Source of the DNA: DATEHG01 sp035279705
Lineage (GTDB): Bacteria; Gemmatimonadota; Gemmatimonadetes; Gemmatimonadales; GWC2-71-9
Direction of reading: 5' to 3'
Assembly: GCA_035279705.1 (NCBI GenBank)
Contig: DATEHG010000156.1
Coordinates: 1-7,863, forward strand
DNA length: 7,863 nt
Positions 1 to 7,847 of the stretch are shown piece by piece. The notes beneath the pieces were generated by a model. That model made no database searches and was not told where the DNA came from. It saw only the letters and a list, made by a program, of their open reading frames with translations. Position 1 is the first letter of the stretch; each line of letters begins with the position of its first letter. Position numbers and translations under genes: made by a program.

Positions 1-143
1 ACCTGGTCCGGCGCCATGCGGGTCTCTTCGTCGAGCGCCGCGATCGGGCTCCCCGGCGTGAGCCGCATGAGGAAGAAGGCCAGCGTTACCGCGAGCGCCC
101 ACGTCAGCGCCGCCTGGCCGATCCTGCCGAGCAGGCGCCGCAT
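1..143 (-). CDS. ABC transporter permease, DppB/OppB-type (partial, N-terminal 47 codons)
   Basis: This is the start of an inner-membrane permease for a peptide- or nickel-type ABC importer; the left edge of the window cuts off the rest. The visible product begins MRRLLGRIGQ with a basic N-terminus. One hydrophobic segment follows (about residues 10-27), and then MRLTPGSPI, which matches the 'R-x-x-P-G-[DS]-P' sequence after the first transmembrane helix in the DppB/OppB/GsiC family. The ATG lies 3 nt after the TAG stop of the solute-binding protein and in the same frame, so the two are surely cotranscribed and probably translationally coupled. No strong Shine-Dalgarno sequence is seen. The family identity is well supported. 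The substrate cannot be told. Confidence 0.85.
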   Translation of the reverse strand, partial: MRRLLGRIGQAALTWALAVTLAFFLMRLTPGSPIAALDEETRMAPDQ

Positions 144-146
144 CGG

Positions 147-1787
147 CTAGTGGCTGTCCACCGAGTCGCGGGGGAGGGCCGCTTCGGGGCGGAGGCGCCA
201 CTGCCAGAGATCGAGCCACTGCGACTGCGGGCGGATCGACACCCGGTCAAACCGCCGGTGGACTAGGGCCACATTGGTCAGGCTGAAGACCCAGACGCCG
301 GGGGCGTCGTCGACGATCTGGCGCAGCGCCTCCTTCCAGATGGGGCCGGAATCCTTCGACCGGATCGCCTTCTCGTAGAGACTGTCTACCCTCGGATTGC
401 AGTACTTGCCGAAGTTGGTGCCCCCGGCGCAGCTCCACCCCTGCGTCAGCCCCGACGGCGTAGGATCCTGGCCGGTGGTCGGGAAGGTCATGTCGAAGTT
501 GCCCGACAGCGCGCGCGGCCCGATCTCGACCGGGGCGAGCACCAGCAGCTGCAGGTCAATGCCGACCTGGCGGAGCGCCTCCTGGGCCGCGGTGGCCATG
601 AGCCGCTTGGGCTGGCTGGTGGCTGGCACGATCAGCGAAAGCCTGAGCGGCACACCGCCCTTCTCCAGCATGCCGGTGCCATTCTCCTTCCAGCCCGCCG
701 CCGCCAGCCGACGTTTCGCCGAGGCGGGATCGAACGGGAAGCGGGCCAGCTTGCGATCGAACACCCAGATCGCCTGGCTCACCGGACCCGGCGGCACCAC
801 GCCGCTGGGCCCGAAACCGAGGCGCGCCAGGGTGTCGCGGTTGATGGCCTCGGTGATGGCCCGGCGCACCTCGACATCGCCCAGGATCGGGTGCGGCTTG
901 CTGGTGTCGGCCGGGTTGCGGGCGTTGAACAGCAGGAAACCGAGGTTGAAGGTGGGGTACGGGACGCCTCGATAGGCTGGAAGCGCCAGCAATTCTGCGG
1001 CATTCGAGTAGTAGTAGGCGTTCTCCACCACGTCGGCCGCGCCGGTGAGCACCAGGTTGGCCCGCGCGCCGGCGTCGGCCACCGCCTGGAAGATGACCCG
1101 ACCGATGCCGGGGCGGCCAAGGAAGAAGGTAGTGTCTGCCTTGAGCTCGATGGTCTGCTGGTCCAGCGCCCGGCGCACCCAGCGATACGGACCGTTGCCC
1201 ACCGGCGCGCGGGCAAAGGCGGAAGTGCCCAGCGAATCCGCAGGGATCTGCGCTACGAGATGGGAGGGCAGCGGCGGGGCGTGATACGTCGCGTCGTAGA
1301 GCTGCTCGGGGTACGACTGGTCAAATGTGAAGACGACGGTGCGCTCGCCCTCCGCAGCCACCTTCACGATGTGGCGCAGCAGGCCGGCGACCTGGCGGCC
1401 GTAGGCGGGATTCCGCGCCCGGTCCATTGTGAACACCACGTCCTCCGCCGTGACCGGCTTGCCGTCCTGCCATCTCGCCCTCGGATCGAGCTCGAAGACG
1501 AGCGTCAGCGGGTCGCGCCGCTTCCAGCGCCGCGCCAGTCGCGGTTCGAACGCCGACTCATCGCCGGTGCGCAGCGTGGGGCCCAGTTCGGCCAGCCGAA
1601 GGAACAGCAGGTCCCCGAGTTCGCGGGTGGCGCCGTCATTGGCGTAGAGCGTCGGCACCGGCACGTTGGCAAGCGTCGGGAGGACGATGACGATGGTGCC
1701 CGCGGGTGGGGTACCTGGTGGAGCGGTGGGGTTGTCGAGGCCGGCCGGTTGCAGGGCCAGCAGGAGTGCCGCGGCGAGGCTGCGCAT
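147..1787 (-). CDS. ABC transporter substrate-binding protein, family 5 (DppA/OppA-like)
   Basis: A 546-residue extracytoplasmic solute-binding protein that would capture a peptide or similar solute and deliver it to the permease encoded just downstream. Supporting sequence is the family-5 signature around residues 105-122 (ARWQDGKPVTAEDVVFTMDR), the G-N-G-P-Y block at 198-201, the NLGFLLFN strand at 281-288, and V-R-R-A-I-T-x-A-I-N-R-D at 307-318. The length is usual for the family. The N-terminus (MRSLAAALLLALQPAG) looks like a short Sec signal peptide. It has no lipobox cysteine, so the protein is probably secreted or periplasmic, not a lipoprotein. The only cysteines, Cys453 and Cys463, lie in the ligand-lobe segment and could form a disulfide. 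The ATG is the only start after an in-frame TAG 30 nt upstream, and its Shine-Dalgarno is weak. It lies 36 bp after lipM with no terminator between. The ligand is unknown. Confidence 0.9.
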   Translation of the reverse strand: MRSLAAALLLALQPAGLDNPTAPPGTPPAGTIVIVLPTLANVPVPTLYANDGATRELGDLLFLRLAELGPTLRTGDESAFEPRLARRWKRRDPLTLVFELDPRARWQDGKPVTAEDVVFTMDRARNPAYGRQVAGLLRHIVKVAAEGERTVVFTFDQSYPEQLYDATYHAPPLPSHLVAQIPADSLGTSAFARAPVGNGPYRWVRRALDQQTIELKADTTFFLGRPGIGRVIFQAVADAGARANLVLTGAADVVENAYYYSNAAELLALPAYRGVPYPTFNLGFLLFNARNPADTSKPHPILGDVEVRRAITEAINRDTLARLGFGPSGVVPPGPVSQAIWVFDRKLARFPFDPASAKRRLAAAGWKENGTGMLEKGGVPLRLSLIVPATSQPKRLMATAAQEALRQVGIDLQLLVLAPVEIGPRALSGNFDMTFPTTGQDPTPSGLTQGWSCAGGTNFGKYCNPRVDSLYEKAIRSKDSGPIWKEALRQIVDDAPGVWVFSLTNVALVHRRFDRVSIRPQSQWLDLWQWRLRPEAALPRDSVDSH

Positions 1788-1823
1788 CGGTGTCCGGTGA
1801 GGAGTTGTCCTAAGCTACCGGAT

Positions 1824-2681
1824 TCAGCGCCTCCACGTCCAGCGAGGGTCGAGAAAGCGCTCGACCTGCGCCGGGGCCGGGGTCACGGCCTCGACGTGTC
1901 CGTTGGTGACCGGGTCGCCCCAGCGCCGGGTGGCCGCGGCGGAAACCGCCGTCGCCGCCTCGGACCACTCGACGACCCGGTCCAGGATTCCGCTCAGGTG
2001 CGCGCCGGGGGCATGGGTGACTCGGGCCGGTCCGAGTTCCGCGAGAAGTGACTGCCCGTCCTGCAGCAGCACGCTGCCATGCTGAAGAAAGGCGCTCCCC
2101 TGGGTCAGCTGCGCGCTGCCCACGATTTTGACCCCCGACACCAGGAGTTCGCCTCCGGCCGAGGTGGCAAAGCAGGCGCCGGCGCTGAGAGAAGAGGCCC
2201 GTGCCGGAGGGGGCGCCAGGGTGGCCTCGGCCCCCAGTTGCTTCAGGGCATCGGCCAGGAGGAGATGAATCTCGCGGTACGCGCCGGCCAGGCCGCCGAA
2301 ACGGGACAGCGGAGCGGCCACCGCATACGTCAGTTCGCGCGCATGCCAGACCGCACGGCCGCCGGTGGGCCGGCGAACCGTGGCGATGCCGCGTGCTTCG
2401 ATGTGGGCCCGATTGTAGCGCTTGAGCGCGGGCTCGTTCCGGCCCAGCGAAAGACAGTGGGGGGACCAGCTGTAGAGCCGGAGCGTGGTGACTCCTTCAC
2501 GCTCGGCGCGATCCAGCAGCGCCTGGTCCAGCGCCATGTTGAGCGCGCCAGTGGCGGGAGGATCCAGATGAAGATGCCATGGCGCGCTGGGGGGCAGGGG
2601 GGCAGCGGGGCGGAGAGATTCCGCGATGAGGTCAGTCGCCTCTTCGATTTCGACGCGCGACCTGACGCTAGCCTCATCCAC
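1824..2681 (-). CDS. lipM: LipM-like octanoyltransferase (lipoate-protein ligase A family)
   Basis: Member of the biotin/lipoyl ligase fold family that acylates the lipoyl-domain lysine of GcvH. The landmarks fit LipM of Bacillus better than LplA: N-M-A-L-D-x-A-L-L at 48-56, R-R-P-T-G-G-R-A-V-W-H at 103-113, a Cys-Phe pair at 170-171 where LipM has its acyl-accepting catalytic cysteine, S-G-V-K-I-V-G-S-A-Q at 182-191 with the conserved Lys185, and L-Q-H-G-S at 199-203. If it is LipM, it transfers octanoate from acyl carrier protein to GcvH, and lipoyl synthase then adds sulfur. It lies 51 bp after gcvP, two genes from its expected substrate gcvH. The N-terminus is doubtful: the start given is a GTG with no clear ribosome-binding site, and homology begins only near residue 34, after a Pro-rich stretch encoded by a C-rich octamer repeat. 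Catalysis is inferred from motifs; lipoate-dependent ligase activity is an alternative. Confidence 0.85.
   Translation of the reverse strand: MDEASVRSRVEIEEATDLIAESLRPAAPLPPSAPWHLHLDPPATGALNMALDQALLDRAEREGVTTLRLYSWSPHCLSLGRNEPALKRYNRAHIEARGIATVRRPTGGRAVWHARELTYAVAAPLSRFGGLAGAYREIHLLLADALKQLGAEATLAPPPARASSLSAGACFATSAGGELLVSGVKIVGSAQLTQGSAFLQHGSVLLQDGQSLLAELGPARVTHAPGAHLSGILDRVVEWSEAATAVSAAATRRWGDPVTNGHVEAVTPAPAQVERFLDPRWTWRR
2589..2612. repeat. C/G-rich octamer repeat inside the 5' end of lipM
   Basis: Three 8-bp units read GGGGGGCA, GGGGGGCA and GCGGGGCG on the plus strand. In the lipM frame they encode residues 24-31 (Arg-Pro-Ala-Ala-Pro-Leu-Pro-Pro), just before family homology begins. The 6-base homopolymers make this a place where replication slippage or a sequencing indel could move the reading frame. 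Confidence 0.6.
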
Positions 2682-2687
2682 GGATCA

Positions 2688-2732
2688 ATCCCCCCATCCC
2701 TCCATCCCCCCATCCGTCAATCCAAAAATTCT

Positions 2733-2743
<11 letters not shown>
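2688..2743. repeat. Degenerate 8-bp tandem array in the gcvP-lipM gap
   Basis: Seven consecutive 8-bp units begin at 2688, 2696, 2704, 2712, 2720, 2728 and 2736 on the plus strand: ATCCCCCC, ATCCCTCC, ATCCCCCC, ATCCGTCA, ATCCAAAA, ATTCTTCA, ATCCGCCG. The constant part is ATCC and the other half varies. The array contains the gcvP stop codon and its last sense codon, and it nearly fills the gap up to the lipM start. On the transcript strand it is G-rich. No hairpin plus T-run terminator is seen here, so gcvP and lipM are probably cotranscribed through it. Confidence 0.75.
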
Positions 2744-5678
<2,935 letters not shown>

Positions 5679-5695
5679 CGATAGGTTCCCATCCG

Positions 5696-5711
5696 TGAAA
5701 TCAGCATTTCA
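5696..5711. promoter_or_regulatory. 16-bp inverted repeat upstream of gcvP (operator-like)
   Basis: A perfect 6-bp inverted repeat with a 4-bp spacer, TGAAAT-CAGC-ATTTCA, lies 18-33 nt before the gcvP ATG in the space between the gcvH terminator and gcvP. It could be a repressor-binding site or a small leader hairpin close to the ribosome-binding region. No convincing -35/-10 pair is seen near it, so its role is only inferred from symmetry and position. Confidence 0.35.
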
Positions 5712-5730
5712 ATCTGCGCAATCGGTCTCG

Positions 5731-5766
5731 AAAAAAAGGCGCTCCCCGTTTCCGCCGAGGAGCGCC
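5731..5766 (-). terminator. Rho-independent terminator downstream of gcvH
   Basis: Read on the minus strand, GGCGCTCC (5766-5759) pairs perfectly with GGAGCGCC (5745-5738) across a 13-nt loop. Seven consecutive T residues (5737-5731) follow directly. An 8-bp GC-rich stem abutting a T7 tract is the classic intrinsic terminator. It begins about 30 nt after the gcvH stop and ends 52 nt before the gcvP start, so it separates these two glycine-cleavage genes transcriptionally, or acts as a leaky attenuator that lowers gcvP relative to gcvH. Confidence 0.9.
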
Positions 5767-5795
5767 ATCCGTGCGTTCGACCCGGCCAACAGGGG

Positions 5796-6185
5796 TTACT
5801 GGCCGATCTTCTTCTGGTAGTCCGCCGCGGACAGCAGCCCCGCGGCCTCTTTGGGGTCTGACAGCTTGAGCCGGATCATCCACCCGTCGCCATACGGGTC
5901 CCGGTTGATCACCGCCGGGTCCGATTCCAGGGCCGGGTTAACCGCCACCACTTCACCGGCGAGCGGGGAGAAGAGCTCCGACACCGCCTTGACCGCCTCG
6001 ATGGTGCCGAACACATCCATCTTGCCGAACTTGGACCCCACCTTCGGCAGCTCGACGAATACCACGTCTCCGAGCTCCCCCTGGGCAAAATCGGTAATCC
6101 CGACCGTGACCACCGCAGGGTCCGGGGTGGTCTTCACGTATTCATGTTCAGCGGTGTAACGCAGGTCGGCGGGGATGTTCGACAC
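5796..6185 (-). CDS. gcvH: Glycine cleavage system H protein (lipoyl carrier)
   Basis: A 129-residue lipoyl-bearing shuttle protein that carries the aminomethyl group from P protein to T protein and whose dihydrolipoyl arm is reoxidised by L protein. The body begins SNIPADLRYTAEHEYV, as is normal for GcvH. It contains V-G-I-T-D-F-A-Q-G-E-L-G-D-V-V-F-V-E-L-P and the lipoyl motif T-I-E-A-V-K-A-V-S-E, with Lys66 as the modified residue. D-P-Y-G-D-G-W-M-I lies near the C-terminus. The GTG at 6185 is chosen because it places the N-terminus where the family begins and is preceded by GGAG at 5-nt spacing. A TTG 20 codons upstream keeps the frame open, but it is the -35 box of the gene's promoter, so it cannot be translated from that promoter. 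The gene is followed by an intrinsic terminator and then gcvP. Confidence 0.97.
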   Translation of the reverse strand: MSNIPADLRYTAEHEYVKTTPDPAVVTVGITDFAQGELGDVVFVELPKVGSKFGKMDVFGTIEAVKAVSELFSPLAGEVVAVNPALESDPAVINRDPYGDGWMIRLKLSDPKEAAGLLSAADYQKKIGQ

Positions 6186-6190
6186 GCGGG

Positions 6191-6194
6191 CTCC
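6191..6194 (-). promoter_or_regulatory. gcvH ribosome-binding site (GGAG)
   Basis: GGAG on the minus strand lies 5 nt upstream of the GTG at 6185. It is the only good Shine-Dalgarno match nearby and supports the short, 129-residue form of GcvH. Confidence 0.7.
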
Positions 6195-6216
6195 GGCGGT
6201 GGTGTTGAGGGGGGGT

Positions 6217-6245
6217 AGAATAGACTCTGCGACCGGGGGGGTCAA
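6217..6245 (-). promoter_or_regulatory. Sigma-70-type promoter of gcvH
   Basis: On the minus strand TTGACC (6245-6240, 5 of 6 to TTGACA) is followed after exactly 17 bp by TATTCT (6222-6217, 4 of 6 to TATAAT). Transcription would start near 6210, giving a leader of about 25 nt that holds the GGAG site. The same -35 hexamer and spacer length recur in front of tdk. The site follows the coaE-end hairpin, so gcvH starts a separate transcription unit. Confidence 0.75.
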
Positions 6246-6258
6246 GGCGACGGGCTGA

Positions 6259-6274
6259 CTGCGTAAATATGCAG
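6259..6274. promoter_or_regulatory. Imperfect 16-bp palindrome upstream of the gcvH promoter
   Basis: The sequence CTGCGTAAATATGCAG is dyad-symmetric at 12 of 16 positions (CTGC...GCAG outer arms, AT-rich centre). It ends 13 bp upstream of the gcvH -35 box, centred roughly 56 bp upstream of the predicted start site. That place suits an activator site or an AT-rich UP-like element. There is no sequence match to a named regulator that I can claim. Confidence 0.3.
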
Positions 6275-6288
6275 GTTGCCGAGTGTTG

Positions 6289-6360
6289 GCCGTAAGCCAT
6301 AAGCCTTAAGCCGTAAGCTTACGGCCACCAGCTTATGGCTTACGGCTTATGGCTTAAGGC
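6289..6360. repeat. Inverted heptamer array at the 3' end of coaE (4 + 4 units)
   Basis: On the plus strand four 7-bp units (GCCGTAA, GCCATAA, GCCTTAA, GCCGTAA; 6289-6316) face four inverted units (TTATGGC, TTACGGC, TTATGGC, TTAAGGC; 6333-6360) across a 16-nt loop. The arms are 28 nt each and pair at 25 of 28 positions in minus-strand RNA. A perfect 16-bp palindrome, GCCGTAAGCTTACGGC, lies inside at 6310-6325. The right arm encodes the last residues and the TAA stop of coaE. No T-run follows, so it is not a canonical terminator, but it would fold strongly at the mRNA 3' end. Confidence 0.85.
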
Positions 6361-6966
6361 TACCTCGTCCCAAGCCCGCCTGGCAGCGGCCTCGAGTTCC
6401 CCCGTCGTCCCCGCGTTGTCGATGATCACCACCGGCCTCGGCGGCGTTCCGCCCACCCATTTACGCTTTTCCGCTGACGGCATCTGGGCGGCGATCAATG
6501 CCCGCGCGTGCTTCTCGGGAAGGCTTCGGCTGGCCATGAGGCGGGACAGGCGGAGCGGCTCGGGGGCATCCACCAGGATCACCCGGTCGAATTGCCCGGG
6601 ATCGAGTACTTCGAAGAGCAGGGGGATGTCCTGCACCAGCGTCTTCACTCCCCGCTTCTTCGCGGCGGCCTCCTTGGCGTCGCGGAGCTGGGCCACCGCG
6701 GGGTGCACGATGCCCTCGAGATCATGCCGGGCCTTGTCGTCGGCCAGGACGATCTCGCGAAGCTTCGGGCGGTTGAGCGAGCCGTTCTTCTTGAGGATAT
6801 CGGTGCCGAACCGGGCCACCATGGCGAGGAGGGTCGGAGTCCCGGCCTTCTGGACTTCACGCACCAGCTGGTCGGCGTCGATGATCGTCGCACCCCAGCG
6901 GTGGAACAGCGTGGCCACCGTCGATTTGCCGGCGGCGATGTTGCCGGTGAGGGCGAGTCGAAGCAT
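6340..6966 (-). CDS. coaE: Dephospho-CoA kinase
   Basis: A 208-residue cytoplasmic kinase catalysing the last step of coenzyme A synthesis: phosphorylation of the 3'-hydroxyl of dephospho-CoA with ATP. Visible landmarks are the P-loop G-N-I-A-A-G-K-S-T at 8-16, I-D-A-D-x-L-V at 29-35, the H-P-A-V block at 88-91, the D-I-P-L-L-F-E motif at 113-119, the lid-like arginine/lysine-rich stretch around 141-170, and I-D-N-A-G-T at 182-187. Length and motif order are normal. The ATG follows AGG at 7-nt spacing and is 87 bp after tdk, with no promoter between, so it probably shares the tdk transcript. The last six residues (Ala-Leu-Ser-His-Lys-Pro) and the stop are encoded by the heptamer array, so the original C-terminus may have been overwritten. 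These residues lie beyond the recognisable domain. Confidence 0.97.
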   Translation of the reverse strand: MLRLALTGNIAAGKSTVATLFHRWGATIIDADQLVREVQKAGTPTLLAMVARFGTDILKKNGSLNRPKLREIVLADDKARHDLEGIVHPAVAQLRDAKEAAAKKRGVKTLVQDIPLLFEVLDPGQFDRVILVDAPEPLRLSRLMASRSLPEKHARALIAAQMPSAEKRKWVGGTPPRPVVIIDNAGTTGELEAAARRAWDEVALSHKP

Positions 6967-6981
6967 GCCGAAACCTAATAA

Positions 6982-7051
6982 GGGAGCAGGGAGCTGGGAG
7001 CAGGGAGCAGTACCAGCAGTTCCCGCTCCCCGCTCCCTGCTCCCCGCTCCC
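6982..7051. repeat. Inverted heptamer array in the tdk-coaE gap (4 + 4 units)
   Basis: On the plus strand four units (GGGAGCA, GGGAGCT, GGGAGCA, GGGAGCA; 6982-7009) face four inverted units (CGCTCCC, CGCTCCC, TGCTCCC, CGCTCCC; 7024-7051) across a 14-nt loop. In minus-strand RNA the 28-nt arms pair at 27 of 28 positions when three G-U wobbles are counted. The array starts 2 nt after the tdk stop and ends 15 nt before coaE, leaving the AGG ribosome-binding site just outside the stem. TTATTAGG follows the stem, a poor T-run, so termination may be partial. Both strands also contain four or more G-runs of at least three in the arms. Confidence 0.88.
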
Positions 7052-7053
7052 CC

Positions 7054-7659
7054 CTACAGCAGTGCGGTCTGATCCTCGTCCTTACGGGGAACGCGGTGGC
7101 AATGCCGGCAGCGGGCCTCGTAGCTCTCCCGGCCGCCGACCAGGATCGTGGGGGAGTCATAGCGCGCGGGGCGGCCATCGACGAGGCGCTGGTTGCGGGT
7201 GGCCAGGTCGCCACAGACGACGCAGATGGCCTGCAGCTTGGTGACGCTTTCCGCGACACACAGCAGCTCGCCCATCGGGCCGAAGGGCTCGCCGCGGAAG
7301 TCGGTGTCGGTACCGGCCAGGATGACCCGGATGCCACGCGCCGCCAGCGCCGACGCCACGACCGAGATCTCGGCGTCGAGGAACTGGGCCTCGTCAATGG
7401 CCACGATTTCGGTGTCGGGACGGACCTGGCGGAAGATCTCGGCGGCGTTGTCCACCGCGACGGCTTCGATTTCGCGGCCATCATGGGTGGTGACGGTCTG
7501 CAGCCCGCTGTAGCGGTCGTCGAGGTGGGACTTGAAGACCTGGACCCGGCGGCGCGCGATGACCGCGCGGCGGACCCGGCGGATGAGCTCTTCGCTCTTG
7601 CCGGCGAACATCACGCCGGAAATCACTTCAATCCATCCGGGACGGGCGCCGTGGTACAT
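7054..7659 (-). CDS. tdk: Thymidine kinase, type II (TK1-like)
   Basis: A 201-residue cytoplasmic salvage enzyme that phosphorylates thymidine to dTMP with ATP. It begins near G-W-I-E-V-I at 8-13 and contains the P-loop S-G-V-M-F-A-G-K-S at 14-22, D-E-A-Q-F at 89-93 with Glu90 as the expected catalytic base, and a zinc site from Cys146, Cys149, Cys184 and Cys187. The lasso loop between the cysteine pairs contains R-Y-D-S-P and the conserved Y-E-A-R-C. All expected residues are present at normal length. The ATG at 7659 is preferred over a GTG 26 codons upstream because the family begins here, because AAAGG lies 7 nt before it, and because the upstream extension is translated repeat. A promoter lies about 115 bp upstream. 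The stop is followed almost directly by the inverted heptamer array. Confidence 0.97.
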   Translation of the reverse strand: MYHGARPGWIEVISGVMFAGKSEELIRRVRRAVIARRRVQVFKSHLDDRYSGLQTVTTHDGREIEAVAVDNAAEIFRQVRPDTEIVAIDEAQFLDAEISVVASALAARGIRVILAGTDTDFRGEPFGPMGELLCVAESVTKLQAICVVCGDLATRNQRLVDGRPARYDSPTILVGGRESYEARCRHCHRVPRKDEDQTALL

Positions 7660-7666
7660 CGGGGAA

Positions 7667-7671
7667 CCTTT
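7667..7671 (-). promoter_or_regulatory. tdk ribosome-binding site (AAAGG)
   Basis: AAAGG on the minus strand lies 7 nt upstream of the ATG at 7659. It supports that start over the GTG at 7737, which would add 26 repeat-encoded residues. Confidence 0.6.
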
Positions 7672-7672
7672 C

Positions 7673-7712
7673 AGGCGGTCGGGCGGACTGGCGGGCAGGC
7701 GGACAGTGGGAC
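7673..7712. repeat. Octamer tandem array in the tdk leader
   Basis: Five 8-bp units on the plus strand: AGGCGGTC, GGGCGGAC, TGGCGGGC, AGGCGGAC, AGTGGGAC. The array abuts the tdk ribosome-binding site. On the transcript strand it is C-rich (units like GTCCGCCT). It keeps the frame open upstream of the true tdk start, which explains the spurious N-terminal extension. Confidence 0.7.
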
Positions 7713-7732
7713 CGTCTCTTGGGACTGGCCGG

Positions 7733-7760
7733 TTCACCGTTCACTGTTCACCGTTCACTG
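7733..7760. repeat. Heptamer tandem array in the tdk leader (4 direct units)
   Basis: Four 7-bp units alternate exactly: TTCACCG, TTCACTG, TTCACCG, TTCACTG (plus strand), making 28 bp. This equals one arm of the inverted arrays near coaE. No inverted partner is seen within the next 100 bases on either side. It sits between the predicted tdk promoter and the octamer array. Confidence 0.85.
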
Positions 7761-7773
7761 CTTCTGGCGCGTG

Positions 7774-7802
7774 ACGTTACTTCCTCTCGGCGCCATGGTC
7801 AA
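7774..7802 (-). promoter_or_regulatory. Predicted promoter of tdk (and probably coaE)
   Basis: On the minus strand TTGACC (7802-7797) is followed after 17 bp by TAACGT (7779-7774), which fits the TAnnnT form common in GC-rich bacteria. The -35 hexamer and spacer length equal those of the gcvH promoter. Transcription would start near 7767, giving a leader of about 107 nt that carries both repeat arrays. Confidence 0.5.
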
Positions 7803-7847
7803 GCGAAGGTCACGGCTTGCGGCGGCTGCGATCCGCGATAAATATTT

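Noticed and set aside
891..2051. Plus-strand open frame of 386 codons over the solute-binding protein and lipM end
   Set aside because: Low-complexity composition, no motif, and it runs across two real minus-strand genes and their gap.
2677..2701. Tiny upstream open frame (Met-Gly-Gly-Leu-Ile-Arg-Gly) ending at the lipM start region
   Set aside because: It arises from the G-rich repeat, its TGA overlaps an ATG that is not in the lipM frame, and there is no independent support.
2688..2720. Three-tier G-quadruplex in the gcvP-lipM gap
   Set aside because: Only three G-runs of at least three are present on the minus strand, so just two-tier structures are possible.
5679..5795. Glycine riboswitch upstream of gcvP
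   Set aside because: The gap is only 117 bp and is occupied by the gcvH terminator; I see no tandem aptamer-like structure, and the gcvH leader of about 25 nt is also too short.
6289..6360. Canonical rho-independent terminator for coaE
   Set aside because: The stem is long, but AT-rich at intervals and not followed by a T-run on the minus strand, so I call it a repeat hairpin instead of an intrinsic terminator.
6982..7760. CRISPR-like arrays
   Set aside because: Units are 7-8 bp, contiguous and without spacers, so they are short tandem repeats.
7821..7847. Divergent plus-strand promoter (TTGCGG, about 16 bp, TAAATA) reading off the right edge
   Set aside because: Both boxes match the consensus only at three of six positions and the sequence that would be transcribed is the C16 tract and the window end.
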